A program made the position numbers and the translations under genes. The notes under the pieces are model-generated. The model did no database searches, was not told where the DNA came from, and was given only the letters and a program-made list of their open reading frames with translations. A stretch of 64,000 nt of DNA from Leuctra nigra (taxonomy: Eukaryota > Arthropoda > Insecta > Plecoptera > Leuctridae), in assembly GCA_934045905.1 (NCBI GenBank), contig OW203768.1, forward strand, positions 21,776,770-21,840,769, read 5' to 3'. Shown one piece after another: positions 10,501 to 25,500 of this stretch. Within the stretch, counting starts at the first letter, position 1. Each line of letters begins with the position of its first letter.

Positions 10501-13500
10501 TTATAGGACTAACCAATGCTAACCAATTAGTCACCATTTGATAGCCAAATATAATAAACCAACACATCACCACTGGTTTGCTATTGGTTTACTCTTTCGT
10601 AAACCAATTCTAACCAATTAGTCACCATTTAACAGCCAAAGAGGAGTAAACAAACACATTACCAATGGTTTGCAGTTAGTTCACCCTTAAGAGAAGAATA
10701 AACCAATACATCACCACTGGTTTGCAATTGGATTACTCTTTTATCAACATCAAAATATTTTCACAAACATATCTTTCCACAATTTAGGTAATATATTAGT
10801 CACCATTTAACAGCCAAAGAAGAGTAAACCAACACCAAACGGAGAAACCATGGAGAACCATGGAGATGGAGAAACCAAAGACCTTACAATTGGTTGAGAA
10901 ACAGCATCAAAAACGTGGTTGGAGTAGAATCAGTTGATCGGACCGTTAGATTTAATATGAGTTTCATATGAAAACACATCGACACGGAGTTTTGGACAAC
11001 TTTTCAAATGAGCGCGTACTTATTATTTCGAAGAACTATTGAGTGACGAGAGAGAGTCAGATGTATTATTATTAAAAGTAACTATCTATATCAATTATTA
11101 AATAATCGAAGGAAAATAAAATGAGCACAGCTTGATTCGACATTGGTTTTTATGGATTAAAGCCTGATGCACAATTGAATTAAGGTTTATGGTACTATAT
11201 GGTGTAGTGATGTGTTTATAGTGTTTAAGAGAAATGAAAGGTGCTGTTATAACGTTATCATGCACAACTGTCACAAGCGTCACAAGGTTATGGTTTAAGG
11301 TATAAGCTGAAATAAGAAATGAACTAAATCCATTTCTTATTGCAAAACACTATTTTACCTTATCACGAACCAATCAGAAGAGAGCAGAGTAAATGTCAAT
11401 GTCAAATTCGTACGGAAAAATGAATAGTCTTCTGAATTAATGTCATTGGAAGCATTATAATTTGATATTTGTGCCTAGTCTTGCTCATATTTTTGTTTCC
11501 ATTCATTTTTCGATCAATTATTTAATTTTATCATGTTGAAATAACCTGGTGAAATAAGCAATTGTGCACTGGACCCTGTTATAACATCTTAAACACTGAA
11601 CACTAAACCTTAAACCATAAACATTAATTCAATTGTGCATCAAGCTTAATCAATCAATCAATTAATCAAATAAATCAATGAACGATGTGAAAATTATCCG
11701 GCCGAGTGGGGCTCGATCAAAGGAAGTTATGAAGTACAATAGCCTCTCGCCCGGCAAGTGAGAGGTCCCGGGTTCGAGCCCCGGTTCGGTCGGATATTTT
11801 TCACAACACACATCCCTTCATATCATCCTGACTCCATGGAAGTTTTCCAAAGAAACCTACATTCCCTACAATAGGTATACAAATTAAATAATTATCGTAA
11901 TACAGTATGTTCTAGTCGCCTTCTCAAGTCATGTGCCCCTCTAATCTGTGTGCCCTTAGCCGAGATAATCAATGCTTCACTCTCTCAAGGAACATTTCCC
12001 AGAGGTTTAAAAACAGCCAAGATTGTGCCAGTATTCAAAAAGGGCAGCAAATGTAAGCGAGAAAACTACAGACCAATTGCGCTATTATCGTCGTTCTCTA
12101 AGATCTTCAAAGTTGTCATGCACAATCGTATCTTGGACTTCCTGGAGAAATATAAACTTCTCTCCAGGATGCAATATGGATTTCAAAAGGGCAAACCCAC
12201 CATCCTTGCTATTGATAGTTTCCTAAACCAGGTGTACAAGGCTCTTGATAATAAATTGCCAGCCATTGGCATTTACTATGACATGTCCAAGGCGTTTGAC
12301 AGCCTCGATCATGCACTTCTACTAAGATCTCTGATGGGCCTTAACATTAGGGGCTTAGCACTTAGTTGGATAGAATCATTCTTATCTGACCGTTGTCAAT
12401 ATGTGTCAATCCACGACAGAGCAAGTAGTACATATTCAAATTCCGAGTCAAGAGATACTCACATAGGAGTACCGCAAGGCACTGTCCTGGGCCCGCTCCT
12501 CTACATCCTTTATGTAAACGGTCTGCCTGAGGCCTTAGGCCCGGGCACTGTTGCAAGCTTTGCAGATGACACGAGTCACCTCGTTACAGGCAAGAATCGG
12601 GAAGAGCTCGTCCAGATAGCAAATGTCGCCGTCCAAAACATGGCTTATTGGTGCAAGTCAGCCAAACTTATCCTGAGTGGAAGCAAAACTACATTTCTAC
12701 AGTTCCGAACAAGACAGCGGCACATCGACTCAAGCCCGTTAATAAAACTTGGCAGCAAGACACTAGCGGAGAGCGAGAGCACCAAATTCCTAGGCATCAC
12801 TATAAGCAATACACTTGACTGGACTGGGCATGTTGACGTCATCGCTAAGAAGATGGCCTCATCCATTTATCTCTTACGGAATCTTGTTAACCAGACCAGC
12901 CTATCGGTCCGTAGGGTAGCCTATTTTGCAAATGTTGAGTCCCATCTCAGCTATGGAGTGTGTTTTTGGGGATATGCACCTCCAGCTAAAAGGCTAATTA
13001 CAAAAAAAGGCCATAAGAATAATGATAGGAGCTTCGTATGGTGCAACGTGCAAGACACTATTTAAAAAATTAGAGATTTTAACCTTTCCTTGTCTTTATT
13101 TGTACCATACCATCATGTTAACCAGAACCACGCTTGACAACACACCGACCAACTCCCATGTACATGCCCATGCCACACGCACTCATGATGACATCCATGT
13201 AGAGGCACATGCACTATACCTGTATGGAAACAGCCATAATTATGCAGGCGCAAAATTTTATAATAGATTGCCGAAAATTTTAAAGGAAGAAAAATGCGAC
13301 AAACTGTTCAAATATAGACTTAGAAAGATTTTAATTGATAATTGTTTTTATTCTGTTACAGAATTTCTCGAGTATTTCGGCTGATGAATCGTTTTATTTA
13401 CTACATGCCATTGTGTATCATTATTTTATATTCTACATTGTTACCCTCACTTACCTGATTTGACTATGTATAGTTACTATGTACCTATTATTACTATGTA

Positions 13501-16500
13501 TTATTTATATTATTATTATGTATATTAATGTTTTATATTGACTTGTTCTATAACATTGTTTGTTAAGAGGCAAACGGAAGCGAACGGGAATCGCACGGTT
13601 TGTCAGAGCGTTTTTTGAAATTGTGTCTTCCCACTTAATAATTTTAAAAAATCAGATAGTAACGACCCATTACAGCCTTATAGACTAAATAATGCCGCAC
13701 ACTGGAGTTCATTATGACCTCTGGTACGACCTCAAAGTGTTAAATACGATATTTAAAAAAAAAAAAATTTGTGTTAAATACGATATTTTTAAAAAAATAA
13801 TCGTATTTTACACTGTGAGGTCGCACCAGAGGTCATAATGAACTCCAGTGTGCGGCATTATTTAGTCTATAAGGCTGTAATGGGTCGTTACTATCTGATT
13901 TTTTAAAATTATTAAGTGGGAAGACACAATTTCAAAAAACGCTCTGACAAAGCGTGTGATTCCCGTTCGCTTCCGTTTGCCTCTTAAATGGAATAAAATA
14001 TATTTGATTTGATTTGATTTGACTTAAGTTGCCAATTTTGAGTCAACGAAATTTCTCATTAGTATATTGACAGTTTTGGGAATCAAAATTATACTAAAAC
14101 GATCGTTGATGTTGATGTGAATAGGGAAGTCTCGTGAAGATTAGAATTCAGAATAATATTTATTTTATGAAAGTTGAGATGTTGCTGAACACAGATGTGG
14201 TATTATTTTTGTTGTTGGACGAATAGTTCTCATGTAATTAATTTACAAAGTTTGATAGATCTCCTCTCATTTAAAAACAGGAAAATTGGCAATGACATCA
14301 CAGTTTGCTATATTGCCATGGCAACAAGGGAATCCCCATGTCAACACAATGTTCAAGACTTGGAAATGACATCACATTTCTGATTCTTGTTAAAGGCCGT
14401 TTTTCCCGCCAAAAATCATATGATATTTGAACTCGATTTTTATGAATGAAAATTTAAGATTTCACAGGTAATAAGTGTATTTGTCATTTGTGTGTTTATT
14501 TATATAAATTTTCTAGAATAAAATTTCATGAGACTTCCCTCTTGTGCAGAGATGCAGACTTGATATCATCAGGAGGCAAGTAAGATCGCGTGACAGATCT
14601 CAGCCGATGAGATAGCTGCTCTGGTTTCATCTAAACTTGATAGAGTATCTCATGTTTTCTTAGAAACTTTTTTACAATAATTTTACTAGTTTTTCATTTG
14701 TCATTACTTGTGTATTCATTTGGTCGTAATTTTTTTTGTCGCGTATTTGTTTCTGAATAATTAACTCATTTATGATTTCAAATTTGGAACTTGGATTCGT
14801 TTAGATTAATTCGTACTTTTAATCTGTTGTAGATTTGTAATATTCCAAGTAGGTATTAATTGTTTTAGTAGTATTTAACGTTGCACTGTTCTGCATCTAA
14901 CCTAATGGCGACGGACTAATGATGATGATGATGATGATGATGGGAGATGATGGTGAATAGTAGGTAAAGATGGAAGGTGGGAAGGAGACGGTCGTGGTCT
15001 ATTAGTTGGGTATACCTTCCCGGCATTTGCTTATCGACTGAGCTAATACCACGAACAAAACCCTCAGGAATGACGCTTTTTAACATTTCCTAAACTTTGG
15101 TAGTTAGTGATAAATTAATCATAAATGCGAATCACACAACTTACAATTTGTAGGCGAGTCCCTCTTGTTCAAACTTATTGTATTAGATTATTAATTATGT
15201 AATAGGTTATCAGTTTTCTTGTACACAAATTATGATGGTTCGATCTGTGTAAAATGCCTAGTAATAAAATACGATTAAAAATCACAGTTTACTGAAAACT
15301 ATAGGTTAAATAAATGTTTAATGTTAGTTAACAGCAGACCAGCCGTTTCAGTGCAAGAAAAGTCATCTGCCTCCATGACGCAGAGCGTACGCTGTGAGAT
15401 GTCACGCAGAGGGATCCGCATTCAAATCTTCGTCGAAGCAAAATAATTTAAATTAGCATGCTAATAATAAATGTCCAGTTCTCCACATATATGTGGTAAA
15501 AATGTGCTTACCAATGTTAATTAAGCTGTAGTCATTAACTAGGAAAACAGTGTAACACGCTGATAAGCGAGCACCGGTGTGCAGCACATCTAACCATGAT
15601 CTAACCGAAATTCCGTAAATAATCCACAAATAATCACTTGCAGAATCACATCAGAGTTCAAATTTTCTTCAAAAACTGGTAAGATTGCCACAAAACCTTG
15701 AAAAATAAATCCAAGAGAAGCAAAAGACTTTCCCATCACTCCCAGGATCACAGAAATGTTAAAATTTTCTACAAACAATAGCTAGTCCACAAAACCTTAC
15801 GTTTACTAAAAAAAACCTCCAAGAAAGCATCGCCAAACAGCAAGAATAATCACTGGCAGAATATAAAAATAGTTTAACAACTGTCAATGTCAAAATATTT
15901 GTGAAAACATAATGTCACTGCCAACTGATATACAGAAATGCGGTAATCATGGTCCATAGGTATTTTTTATGAACATTTCGCAGAAGATTTCGTTGCTACG
16001 ATACAAAAATCAATTTCCGATGAAACCAATGGACCCAACTTGCTGAAAATCATTTTGTCCACAACCAGAATAGTAATATAAGTTTTGTGAAAAAATTGGC
16101 CTGATCCCTTACATTGTTTGGCAGGAGACGCCAAATGCACAAATAAACACACAAAAAAACAGAGATTCGAGCCATAAGTTTCAAGTCGTGACGCTCGCTA
16201 CGCTCGCTTGATTAAACATTTGAATTTTGTTATAAATTCTTGTAGTGCATTGGTGATTAAATTTATCAGTTGGTTTGTTTTGGTGACCAATTGGTTTATA
16301 AAGGTAATGAATTGATGTGTTTTGGCCGTCAGTTGGTTTGTGTTAGCCGAGAGCTTGGCTTGGCCTTTCCACTGAGTGGAAAGGGGGGGGGGGGGGGGGG
16401 GGGAGTTTAGGTGTGTGTCTGTTGATGGGTTAAGGTACGTTTACAGCTCGACGCGCCGATGCGTCGAAGCGCCGACCTTGAATCTTATCGGCGCTACGGC

Positions 16501-19500
16501 TCTTCGGCGTGTCCGAGCTGGAGCCACCTGATTAGTGATTGGCTATAGCGTCAAAGCGTCGAGCGCTTGTTGCCGAGCTGTAAGCTTACCTTTAGGTTGG
16601 ACGCGAGCCTATCAGTGGTGAAAGGGGGGGGGGGGGGGTACTCAGCCTGAGGCCATTGGCGTAAAACTGATCACCAATACATCACATTTTGAAACAAATG
16701 TGACGTATTGGTAATGAAAATGGTTTACAATTGGTGATGAAAATGGTTTACAAAATGTTTCAGTTGGTGATCAGTTGGTGAGCAGTCAATGTGAGTGAAA
16801 ATTATTCACCGTCCTTGGTGAGCAGTATTTTCTACTAGGGTTGTTACTCCTATTGGTTGATTAGTTCAGCTCATTAAGTTAGTTAGTCCATGGGCGTCAG
16901 CAGGATTCTGCCAGGAGGGAGCAACGTTTTAAAGTTCACTATACTTGCGGGGCGAGGGCCCCCAACATATTACGATTTCGGAGGGCACAGCCCGGGTTAT
17001 TTTTCGAACATTTTAACTCGATTCCAAGCATTTTGATGCGTTTTTGCATTCACTGTATTCTAGATAAGGATGTGTTAAAAGGAACATAGCCTAAAACAGA
17101 TATTTTCTTTATATTTCAGCAATATTTACAAACTTTCTAAGCATCATGAATCTACACTAAGTAAGAAATTATCCCGAAAATATCAGTGAGTCTAAGTCAC
17201 TTTCATCGAATAGGTAAAAAAAAAAACATATATATTTTTAAAAAACCAGGGAGGCGCAAGCGCCCCCTCCCCTTGTTATACTCACGAAAAATCTAAATGG
17301 GCCTGCATCCTACCCGTCCAGTCAATACAGTCGACTTTTACGTTACATGATAGTTGATAGTGTTTGTTACTTACGGTTAAGCTGTGGCCTGGGGATGGCG
17401 CCTGCACTCTACCCGTCCAGTCAATACAGTCGACTTTTACGTTACATGATAGTTGATAGTGTTTGTTACTTACGGTTAAGCTGTGGCCTGGGGATGGCGC
17501 CTGCACTCTACCCGTCCAGTCAATACAGTCGACTTTTACGTTACATGATAGTTGATAGTGTTTGTTACTTACGGTTAAGCTGTGGCCTGGGGATGGCGCC
17601 AGCACTCTACCCGTCCAGTCAATACAGTCGACTTTTACGTTACATGATAGTTGATAGTGTTTGTTACTTACGGTTAAGCTGTGGCCTGGGGATGGCGCCT
17701 GCACTCTACCCGTCCAGTCAATACAGTCGACTTTTACGTTACATGATAGTTGATAGTGTTTGTTACTTACGGTTAAGCTGTGGCCTGGGGATGGCGCCTG
17801 CACTCTACCCGTCCAGTCAATACAGTCGACTTTTACGTTACATGATAGTTGATAGTGTTTGTTACTTACGATTAAGCTGTGGCCTGGGGATGGCGCCAGC
17901 ACTCTACCCGTCCAGTCAATACAGTCGACTTTTACGTTACATGATAGTTGATAGTGTTTGTTACTTACGGTTAAGCTGTGGCCTGGGGATGGCGCCTGCA
18001 CTCTACCCGTCCAGTCAATACAGTCGACTTTTACGTTACATGATAGTTGATAGTGTTTGTTACTTACGGTTAAGCTGTGGCCTGGGGATGGCGCCAGCAC
18101 TCTACCCGTCCAGTCAATACAGTCGACTTTTACGTTACATGATAGTTGATAGTGTTTGTTACTTACGGTTAAGCTGTGGCCTGGGGATGGCGCCAGCACC
18201 CTACCCGTCCAGTCAATACAGTCGACTTTTACGTTACATGATAGTTGATAGTGTTTGTTACTTACGGTTAAGCTGTGGCCTGGGGATGGCGCCAGCACTC
18301 TACCCGTCCAGTCAATACAGTCGACTTTTACGTTACATGATAGTTGATAGTGTTTGTTACTTACGGTTAAGCTGTGGCCTGGGGATGGCGCCTGCCCCTA
18401 CCCGTCCAGTCAACACAGTCGACTTTTACGTTACATGATAGTTGATAGTGTTTGTTACTTACGGTTAAGCTGTGGCCTGGGGATGGCGCCTGCACTCTAC
18501 CCGTCCAGTTAATACAGTCGACTTTTACGTTACATGATAGTTGATAGTGTTTGTTACTTACGGTTAAGCTGTGGCCTGGGGATGGCGCCAGCACTCTACC
18601 CGTCCAGTCAATACAGTCGACTTTTACGTTACATGATAGTTGATAGTGTTTGTTAATTACGGTTAAGCTGTGGCCTGGGGATGGCGCCTGCACTCTACCC
18701 GTCCAGTCAATACAGTCGACTTTTACGTTACATGATAGTTGATAGTGTTTGTTACTTACGGTTAAGCTGTGGCCTGGGGATGGCGCCTGCACCCTACCCG
18801 TCCAGTCAACACAGTCGACTTTTACGTTACATGATAGTTGATAGTGTTTGTTACTTACGGTTAAGCTGTGGCCTGGGGATGGCGCCTGCCCCTACCCGTC
18901 CAGTCAACACAGTCGACTTTTACGTTACATGATAGTTGATAGTGTTTGTTACTTACGGTTAAGCTGTGGCCTGGGGATGGCGCCTGCACTCTACCCGTCC
19001 AGTCAATACAGTCGACTTTTACGTTACATGATAGTTGATAGTGTTTGTTACTTACGGTTAAGCTGTGGCCTGGGGATGGCGCCTGCACTCTACCCGTCCA
19101 GTCAACACAGTCGACTTTTACGTTACATGATAGTTGATAGTGTTTGTTACTTACGGTTAAGCTGTGGCCTGGGGATGGCGCCAGCACTCTACCCGTCCAG
19201 TCAATACAGCCGACTTTTACGTTACATGATAGTTGATAGTGTTTGTTACTTACGGTTAAGCTGTGGCCTGGGGTTGGCGCCTGCACTCTACCCGTCCAGT
19301 CAATACAGTCGACTTTTACGTTACATGATAGTTGATAGTGTTTGTTACTTACGGTTAAGCTGTGGCCTGGGGATGGCGCCTGCACTCTACCCGTCCAGTC
19401 AATACAGTCGACTTTTACGTTACATGATAGTTGATAGTGTTTGTTACTTACGGTTAAGCTGTGGCCTGGGGATGGCGCCAGCACCCTACCCGTCCAGTCA

Positions 19501-22500
19501 ATACAGTCGACTTTTACGTTACATGATAGTTGATAGTGTTTGTTACTTACGGTTAAGCTGTGGCCTGGGGATGGCGCCAGCACTCTACCCGTCCAGTCAA
19601 TACAGTCGACTTTTACGTTACATGATAGTTGATACTGTGTGTTACTTACGGTTAAGCTGTGGCCTGGGGTTGGCGCCAGCACCCTACCCGTCCAGTCAAT
19701 ACAGTCGACTTTTACGTTACATGATAGTTGATAGTGTTTGTTACTTACGGTTAAGCTGTGGCCTGGGGATGGCGCCTGCACTCTACCCGTCCAGTCAATA
19801 CAGTCGACTTTTACGTTACATGATAGTTGATAGTGTTTGTTACTTACGGTTAAGCTGTGGCCTGGGGATGGCGCCTGCACTCTACCCGTCCAGTCAATAC
19901 AGTCGACTTTTACGTTACATGATAGTTGATAGTGTTTGTTACTTACGGTTAAGCTGTGGCCTGGGGATGGCGCCTGCACTCTACCCGTCCAGTCAATACA
20001 GTCGACTTTTACGTTACATGATAGTTGAATGTGTTTGTTACTTACGGTTAAGCTGTGGCCTGGAGATGGCGCCTGCACTCTACCCGTCCAGTTAATACAG
20101 TCGACTTTTACGTTACATGATAGTTGATAGTGTTTGTTACTTACGGTTAAGCTGTGGCCTGGGGATGGCGCCTGCATCCTACCCGTCCAGTCAATACAGT
20201 CGACTTTTACGTTACATGATAGTTGATATTGTGTGTTACTTACGGTTAAGCTGTGGCCTGGGGTTGGCGCCTGCACCCTACCCGTCCAGTCAATACAGTC
20301 GACTTTTACGTTACATGATAGTTGATAGTGTTTGTTACTTACGGTTAAGCTGTGGCCTGGGGTTGGCGCCAGCACTCTACCCGTCCAGTCAATACAGTCG
20401 ACTTTTACGTTACATGATAGTTGATAGTGTTTGTTACTTACGGTTAAGCTGTGGCCTGGGGATGGCGCCTGCACTCTACCCGTCCAGTCAATACAGTCGA
20501 CTTTTACGTTACATGATAGTTGATAGTGTTTGTTACTTACGGTTAAGCTGTGGCCTGGGGTTGGCGCCTGCACTCTACCCGTCCAGTCAACACAGTCGAC
20601 TTTTACGTTACATGATAGTTGATAGTGTTTGTTACTTACGGTTAAGCTGTGGCCTGGGGATGGCGCCAGCACTCTACCCGTCCAGTCAATACAGTCGACT
20701 TTTACGTTACATGATAGTTGATAGTGTTTGTTACTTACGGTTAAGCTGTGGCCTGGGGATGGCGCCTGCCCCTACCCGTCCAGTCAACACAGTCGACTTT
20801 TACGTTACATGATAGTTGATAGTGTTTGTTACTTACGGTTAAGCTGTGGCCTGGGGATGGCGCCTGCACTCTACCCGTCCAGTCAATACAGTCGACTTTT
20901 ACGTTACATGATAGTTGATAGTGTTTGTTACTTACGGTTAAGCTGTGGCCTGGGGATGGCGCCAGCACTCTACCCGTCCAGTCAATACAGTCGACTTTTA
21001 CGTTACATGATAGTTGATACTGTGTGTTACTTACGGTTAAGCTGTGGCCTGGGGTTGGCGCCAGCACCCTACCCGTCCAGTCAATACAGTCGACTTTTAC
21101 GTTACATGATAGTTGATAGTGTTTGTTACTTACGGTTAAGCTGTGGCCTGGGGATGGCGCCTGCACTCTACCCGTCCAGTCAATACAGTCGACTTTTACG
21201 TTACATGATAGTTGATAGTGTTTGTTACTTACGGTTAAGCTGTGGCCTGGGGATGGCGCCTGCACTCTACCCGTCCAGTCAATACAGTCGACTTTTACGT
21301 TACATGATAGTTGATAGTGTTTGTTACTTACGGTTAAGCTGTGGCCTGGGGTTGGCGCCAGCACTCTACCCGTCCAGTCAATACAGTCGACTTTTACGTT
21401 ACATGATAGTTGATAGTGTTTGTTACTTACGGTTAAGCTGTGGCCTGGGGATGGCGCCTGCACTCTACCCGTCCAGTCAATACAGTCGACTTTTACGTTA
21501 CATGATAGTTGATAGTGTTTGTTACTTACGGTTAAGCTGTGGCCTGGGGATGGCGCCTGCACTCTACCCGTCCAGTCAATACAGTCGACTTTTACGTTAC
21601 ATGATAGTTGATAGTGTTTGTTACTTACGGTTAAGCTGTGGCCTGGGGATGGCGCCTGCACTCTACCCGTCCAGTCAATACAGTCGACTTTTACGTTACA
21701 TGATAGTTGATAGTGTTTGTTACTTACGGTTAAGCTGTGGCCTGGGGATGGCGCCTGCACTCTACCCGTCCAGTCAACACAGTCGACTTTTACGTTACAT
21801 GATAGTTGATAGTGTTTGTTACTTACGGTTAAGCTGTGGCCTGGGGATGGCGCCTGCACTCTACCCGTCCAGTCAATACAGCCGACTTTTACGTTACATG
21901 ATAGTTGATAGTGTTTGTTACTTACGGTTAAGCTGTGGCCTGGGGATGGCGCCTGCCCCTACCCGTCCAGTCAACACAGTCGACTTTTACGTTACATGAT
22001 AGTTGATAGTGTTTGTTACTTACGGTTAAGCTGTGGCCTGGGGATGGCGCCTGCACTCTACCCGTCCAGTCAATACAGTCGACTTTTACGTTACATGATA
22101 GTTGATAGTGTTTGTTACTTACGGTTAAGCTGTGGCCTGGGGATGGCGCCTGCACTCTACCCGTCCAGTCAACACAGTCGACTTTTACGTTACATGATAG
22201 TTGATAGTGTTTGTTACTTACGGTTAAGCTGTGGCCTGGGGATGGCGCCTGCACTCTACCCGTCCAGTCAATACAGCCGACTTTTACGTTACATGATAGT
22301 TGATAGTGTTTGTTACTTACGGTTAAGCTGTGGCCTGGGGATGGCGCCTGCCCCTACCCGTCCAGTCAACACAGTCGACTTTTACGTTACATGATAGTTG
22401 ATAGTGTTTGTTACTTACGGTTAAGCTGTGGCCTGGGGTTGGCGCCTGCACTCTACCCGTCCAGTCAATACAGTCGACTTTTACGTTACATGATAGTTGA

Positions 22501-25500
22501 TAGTGTTTGTTACTTACGGTTAAGCTGTGGCCTGGGGATGGCGCCTGCACTCTACCCGTCCAGTCAATACAGTCGACTTTTACGTTACATGATAGTTGAT
22601 AGTGTTTGTTACTTACGGTTAAGCTGTGGCCTGGGGTTGGCGCCTGCACTCTACCCGTCCAGTCAATACAGTCGACTTTTACGTTACATGATAGTTGATA
22701 GTGTTTGTTACTTACGGTTAAGCTGTGGCCTGGGGATGGCGCCTGCCCCTACCCGTCCAGTCAACACAGTCGACTTTTACGTTACATGATAGTTGATAGT
22801 GTTTGTTACTTACGGTTAAGCTGTGGCCTGGGGATGGCGCCTGCACTCTACCCGTCCAGTCAATACAGTCGACTTTTACGTTACATGATAGTTGATAGTG
22901 TTTGTTACTTACGGTTAAGCTGTGGCCTGGGGATGGCGCCTGCACTCTACCCGTCCAGTCAACACAGTCGACTTTTACGTTACATGATAGTTGATAGTGT
23001 TTGTTACTTACGGTTAAGCTGTGGCCTGGGGATGGCGCCAGCACTCTACCCGTCCAGTCAATACAGCCGACTTTTACGTTACATGATAGTTGATAGTGTT
23101 TGTTACTTACGGTTAAGCTGTGGCCTGGGGTTGGCGCCTGCACTCTACCCGTCCAGTCAATACAGTCGACTTTTACGTTACATGATAGTTGATAGTGTTT
23201 GTTACTTACGGTTAAGCTGTGGCCTGGGGATGGCGCCTGCACTCTACCCGTCCAGTCAATACAGTCGACTTTTACGTTACATGATAGTTGATAGTGTTTG
23301 TTACTTACGGTTAAGCTGTGGCCTGGGGATGGCGCCAGCACCCTACCCGTCCAGTCAATACAGTCGACTTTTACGTTACATGATAGTTGATAGTGTTTGT
23401 TACTTACGGTTAAGCTGTGGCCTGGGGATGGCGCCAGCACTCTACCCGTCCAGTCAATACAGTCGACTTTTACGTTACATGATAGTTGATACTGTGTGTT
23501 ACTTACGGTTAAGCTGTGGCCTGGGGTTGGCGCCAGCACCCTACCCGTCCAGTCAATACAGTCGACTTTTACGTTACATGATAGTTGATAGTGTTTGTTA
23601 CTTACGGTTAAGCTGTGGCCTGGGGATGGCGCCTGCACTCTACCCGTCCAGTCAATACAGTCGACTTTTACGTTACATGATAGTTGATAGTGTTTGTTAC
23701 TTACGGTTAAGCTGTGGCCTGGGGATGGCGCCTGCACTCTACCCGTCCAGTCAATACAGTCGACTTTTACGTTACATGATAGTTGATAGTGTTTGTTACT
23801 TACGGTTAAGCTGTGGCCTGGGGATGGCGCCTGCACTCTACCCGTCCAGTCAATACAGTCGACTTTTACGTTACATGATAGTTGAATGTGTTTGTTACTT
23901 ACGGTTAAGCTGTGGCCTGGAGATGGCGCCTGCACTCTACCCGTCCAGTTAATACAGTCGACTTTTACGTTACATGATAGTTGATAGTGTTTGTTACTTA
24001 CGGTTAAGCTGTGGCCTGGGGATGGCGCCTGCATCCTACCCGTCCAGTCAATACAGTCGACTTTTACGTTACATGATAGTTGATATTGTGTGTTACTTAC
24101 GGTTAAGCTGTGGCCTGGGGATGGCGCCTGCACTCTACCCGTCCAGTCAATACAGTCGACTTTTACGTAACATGATAGTTGATAGTGTTTGTTACTTACG
24201 GTTAAGCTGTGGCCTGGGGTTGGCGCCAGCACTCTACCCGTCCAGTCAATACAGTCGACTTTTACGTTACATGATAGTTGATAGTGTTTGTTACTTACGG
24301 TTAAGCTGTGGCCTGGGGATGGCGCCTGCACTCTACCCGTCCAGTCAATACAGTCGACTTTTACGTTACATGATAGTTGATAGTGTTTGTTACTTACGGT
24401 TAAGCTGTGGCCTGGGGTTGGCGCCTGCACTCTACCCGTCCAGTCAACACAGTCGACTTTTACGTTACATGATAGTTGATAGTGTTTGTTACTTACGGTT
24501 AAGCTGTGGCCTGGGGATGGCGCCAGCACTCTACCCGTCCAGTCAATACAGTCGACTTTTACGTTACATGATAGTTGATAGTGTTTGTTACTTACGGTTA
24601 AGCTGTGGCCTGGGGATGGCGCCAGCACCCTACCCGTCCAGTCAATACAGTCGACTTTTACGTTACATGATAGTTGAATGTGTTTGTTACTTACGGTTAA
24701 GCTGTGGCCTGGGGATGGCGCCAGCACCCTAGCCGTCCAGTCAATACAGTCGACTTTTACGTTACATGATAGTTGATAGTGTTTGTTACTTACGGTTAAG
24801 CTGTGGCCTGGGGATGGCGCCTGCACTCTACCCGTCCAGTCAATACAGTCGACTTTTACGTTACATGATAGTTGATAGTGTTTGTTACTTACGGTTAAGC
24901 TGTGGCCTGGGGATGGCGCCTGCACTCTACCCGTCCAGTCAATACAGTCGACTTTTACGTTACATGATAGTTGATAGTGTTTGTTACTTACGGTTAAGCT
25001 GTGGCCTGGGGATGGCGCCTGCACTCTACCCGTCCAGTCAATACAGTCGACTTTTACGTTACATGATAGTTGATAGTGTTTGTTACTTACGGTTAAGCTG
25101 TGGCCTGGGGATGGCGCCTGCACTCTACCCGTCCAGTCAATACAGTCGACTTTTACGTTACATGATAGTTGATAGTGTTTGTTACTTACGGTTAAGCTGT
25201 GGCCTGGGGATGGCGCCTGCACTCTACCCGTCCAGTCAATACAGTCGACTTTTACGTTACATGATAGTTGATAGTGTTTGTTACTTACGGTTAAGCTGTG
25301 GCCTGGGGTTGGCGCCAGCACTCTACCCGTCCAGTCAATACAGTCGACTTTTACGTTACATGATAGTTGATAGTGTTTGTTACTTACGGTTAAGCTGTGG
25401 CCTGGGGATGGCGCCTGCACTCTACCCGTCCAGTCAATACAGTCGACTTTTACGTTACATGATAGTTGATAGTGTTTGTTACTTACGGTTAAGCTGTGGC

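Larger units (their letters stand above)
11930..14031 (+). mobile_element. 5'-truncated, frameshifted LINE (Jockey/CR1-like) with nested MITE
   Basis: A reverse transcriptase frame runs 11950-13065 and the C-terminal part continues in another frame at 13022-13384. The 3' end is AATAAAATATATTTGATTTG, with a short TTTGA tandem at about 14000-14027. A foldback MITE (13567-13983) is inserted in the 3' untranslated part. There is no endonuclease domain, so the 5' end is missing. I did not find target duplications. Confidence 0.8.
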
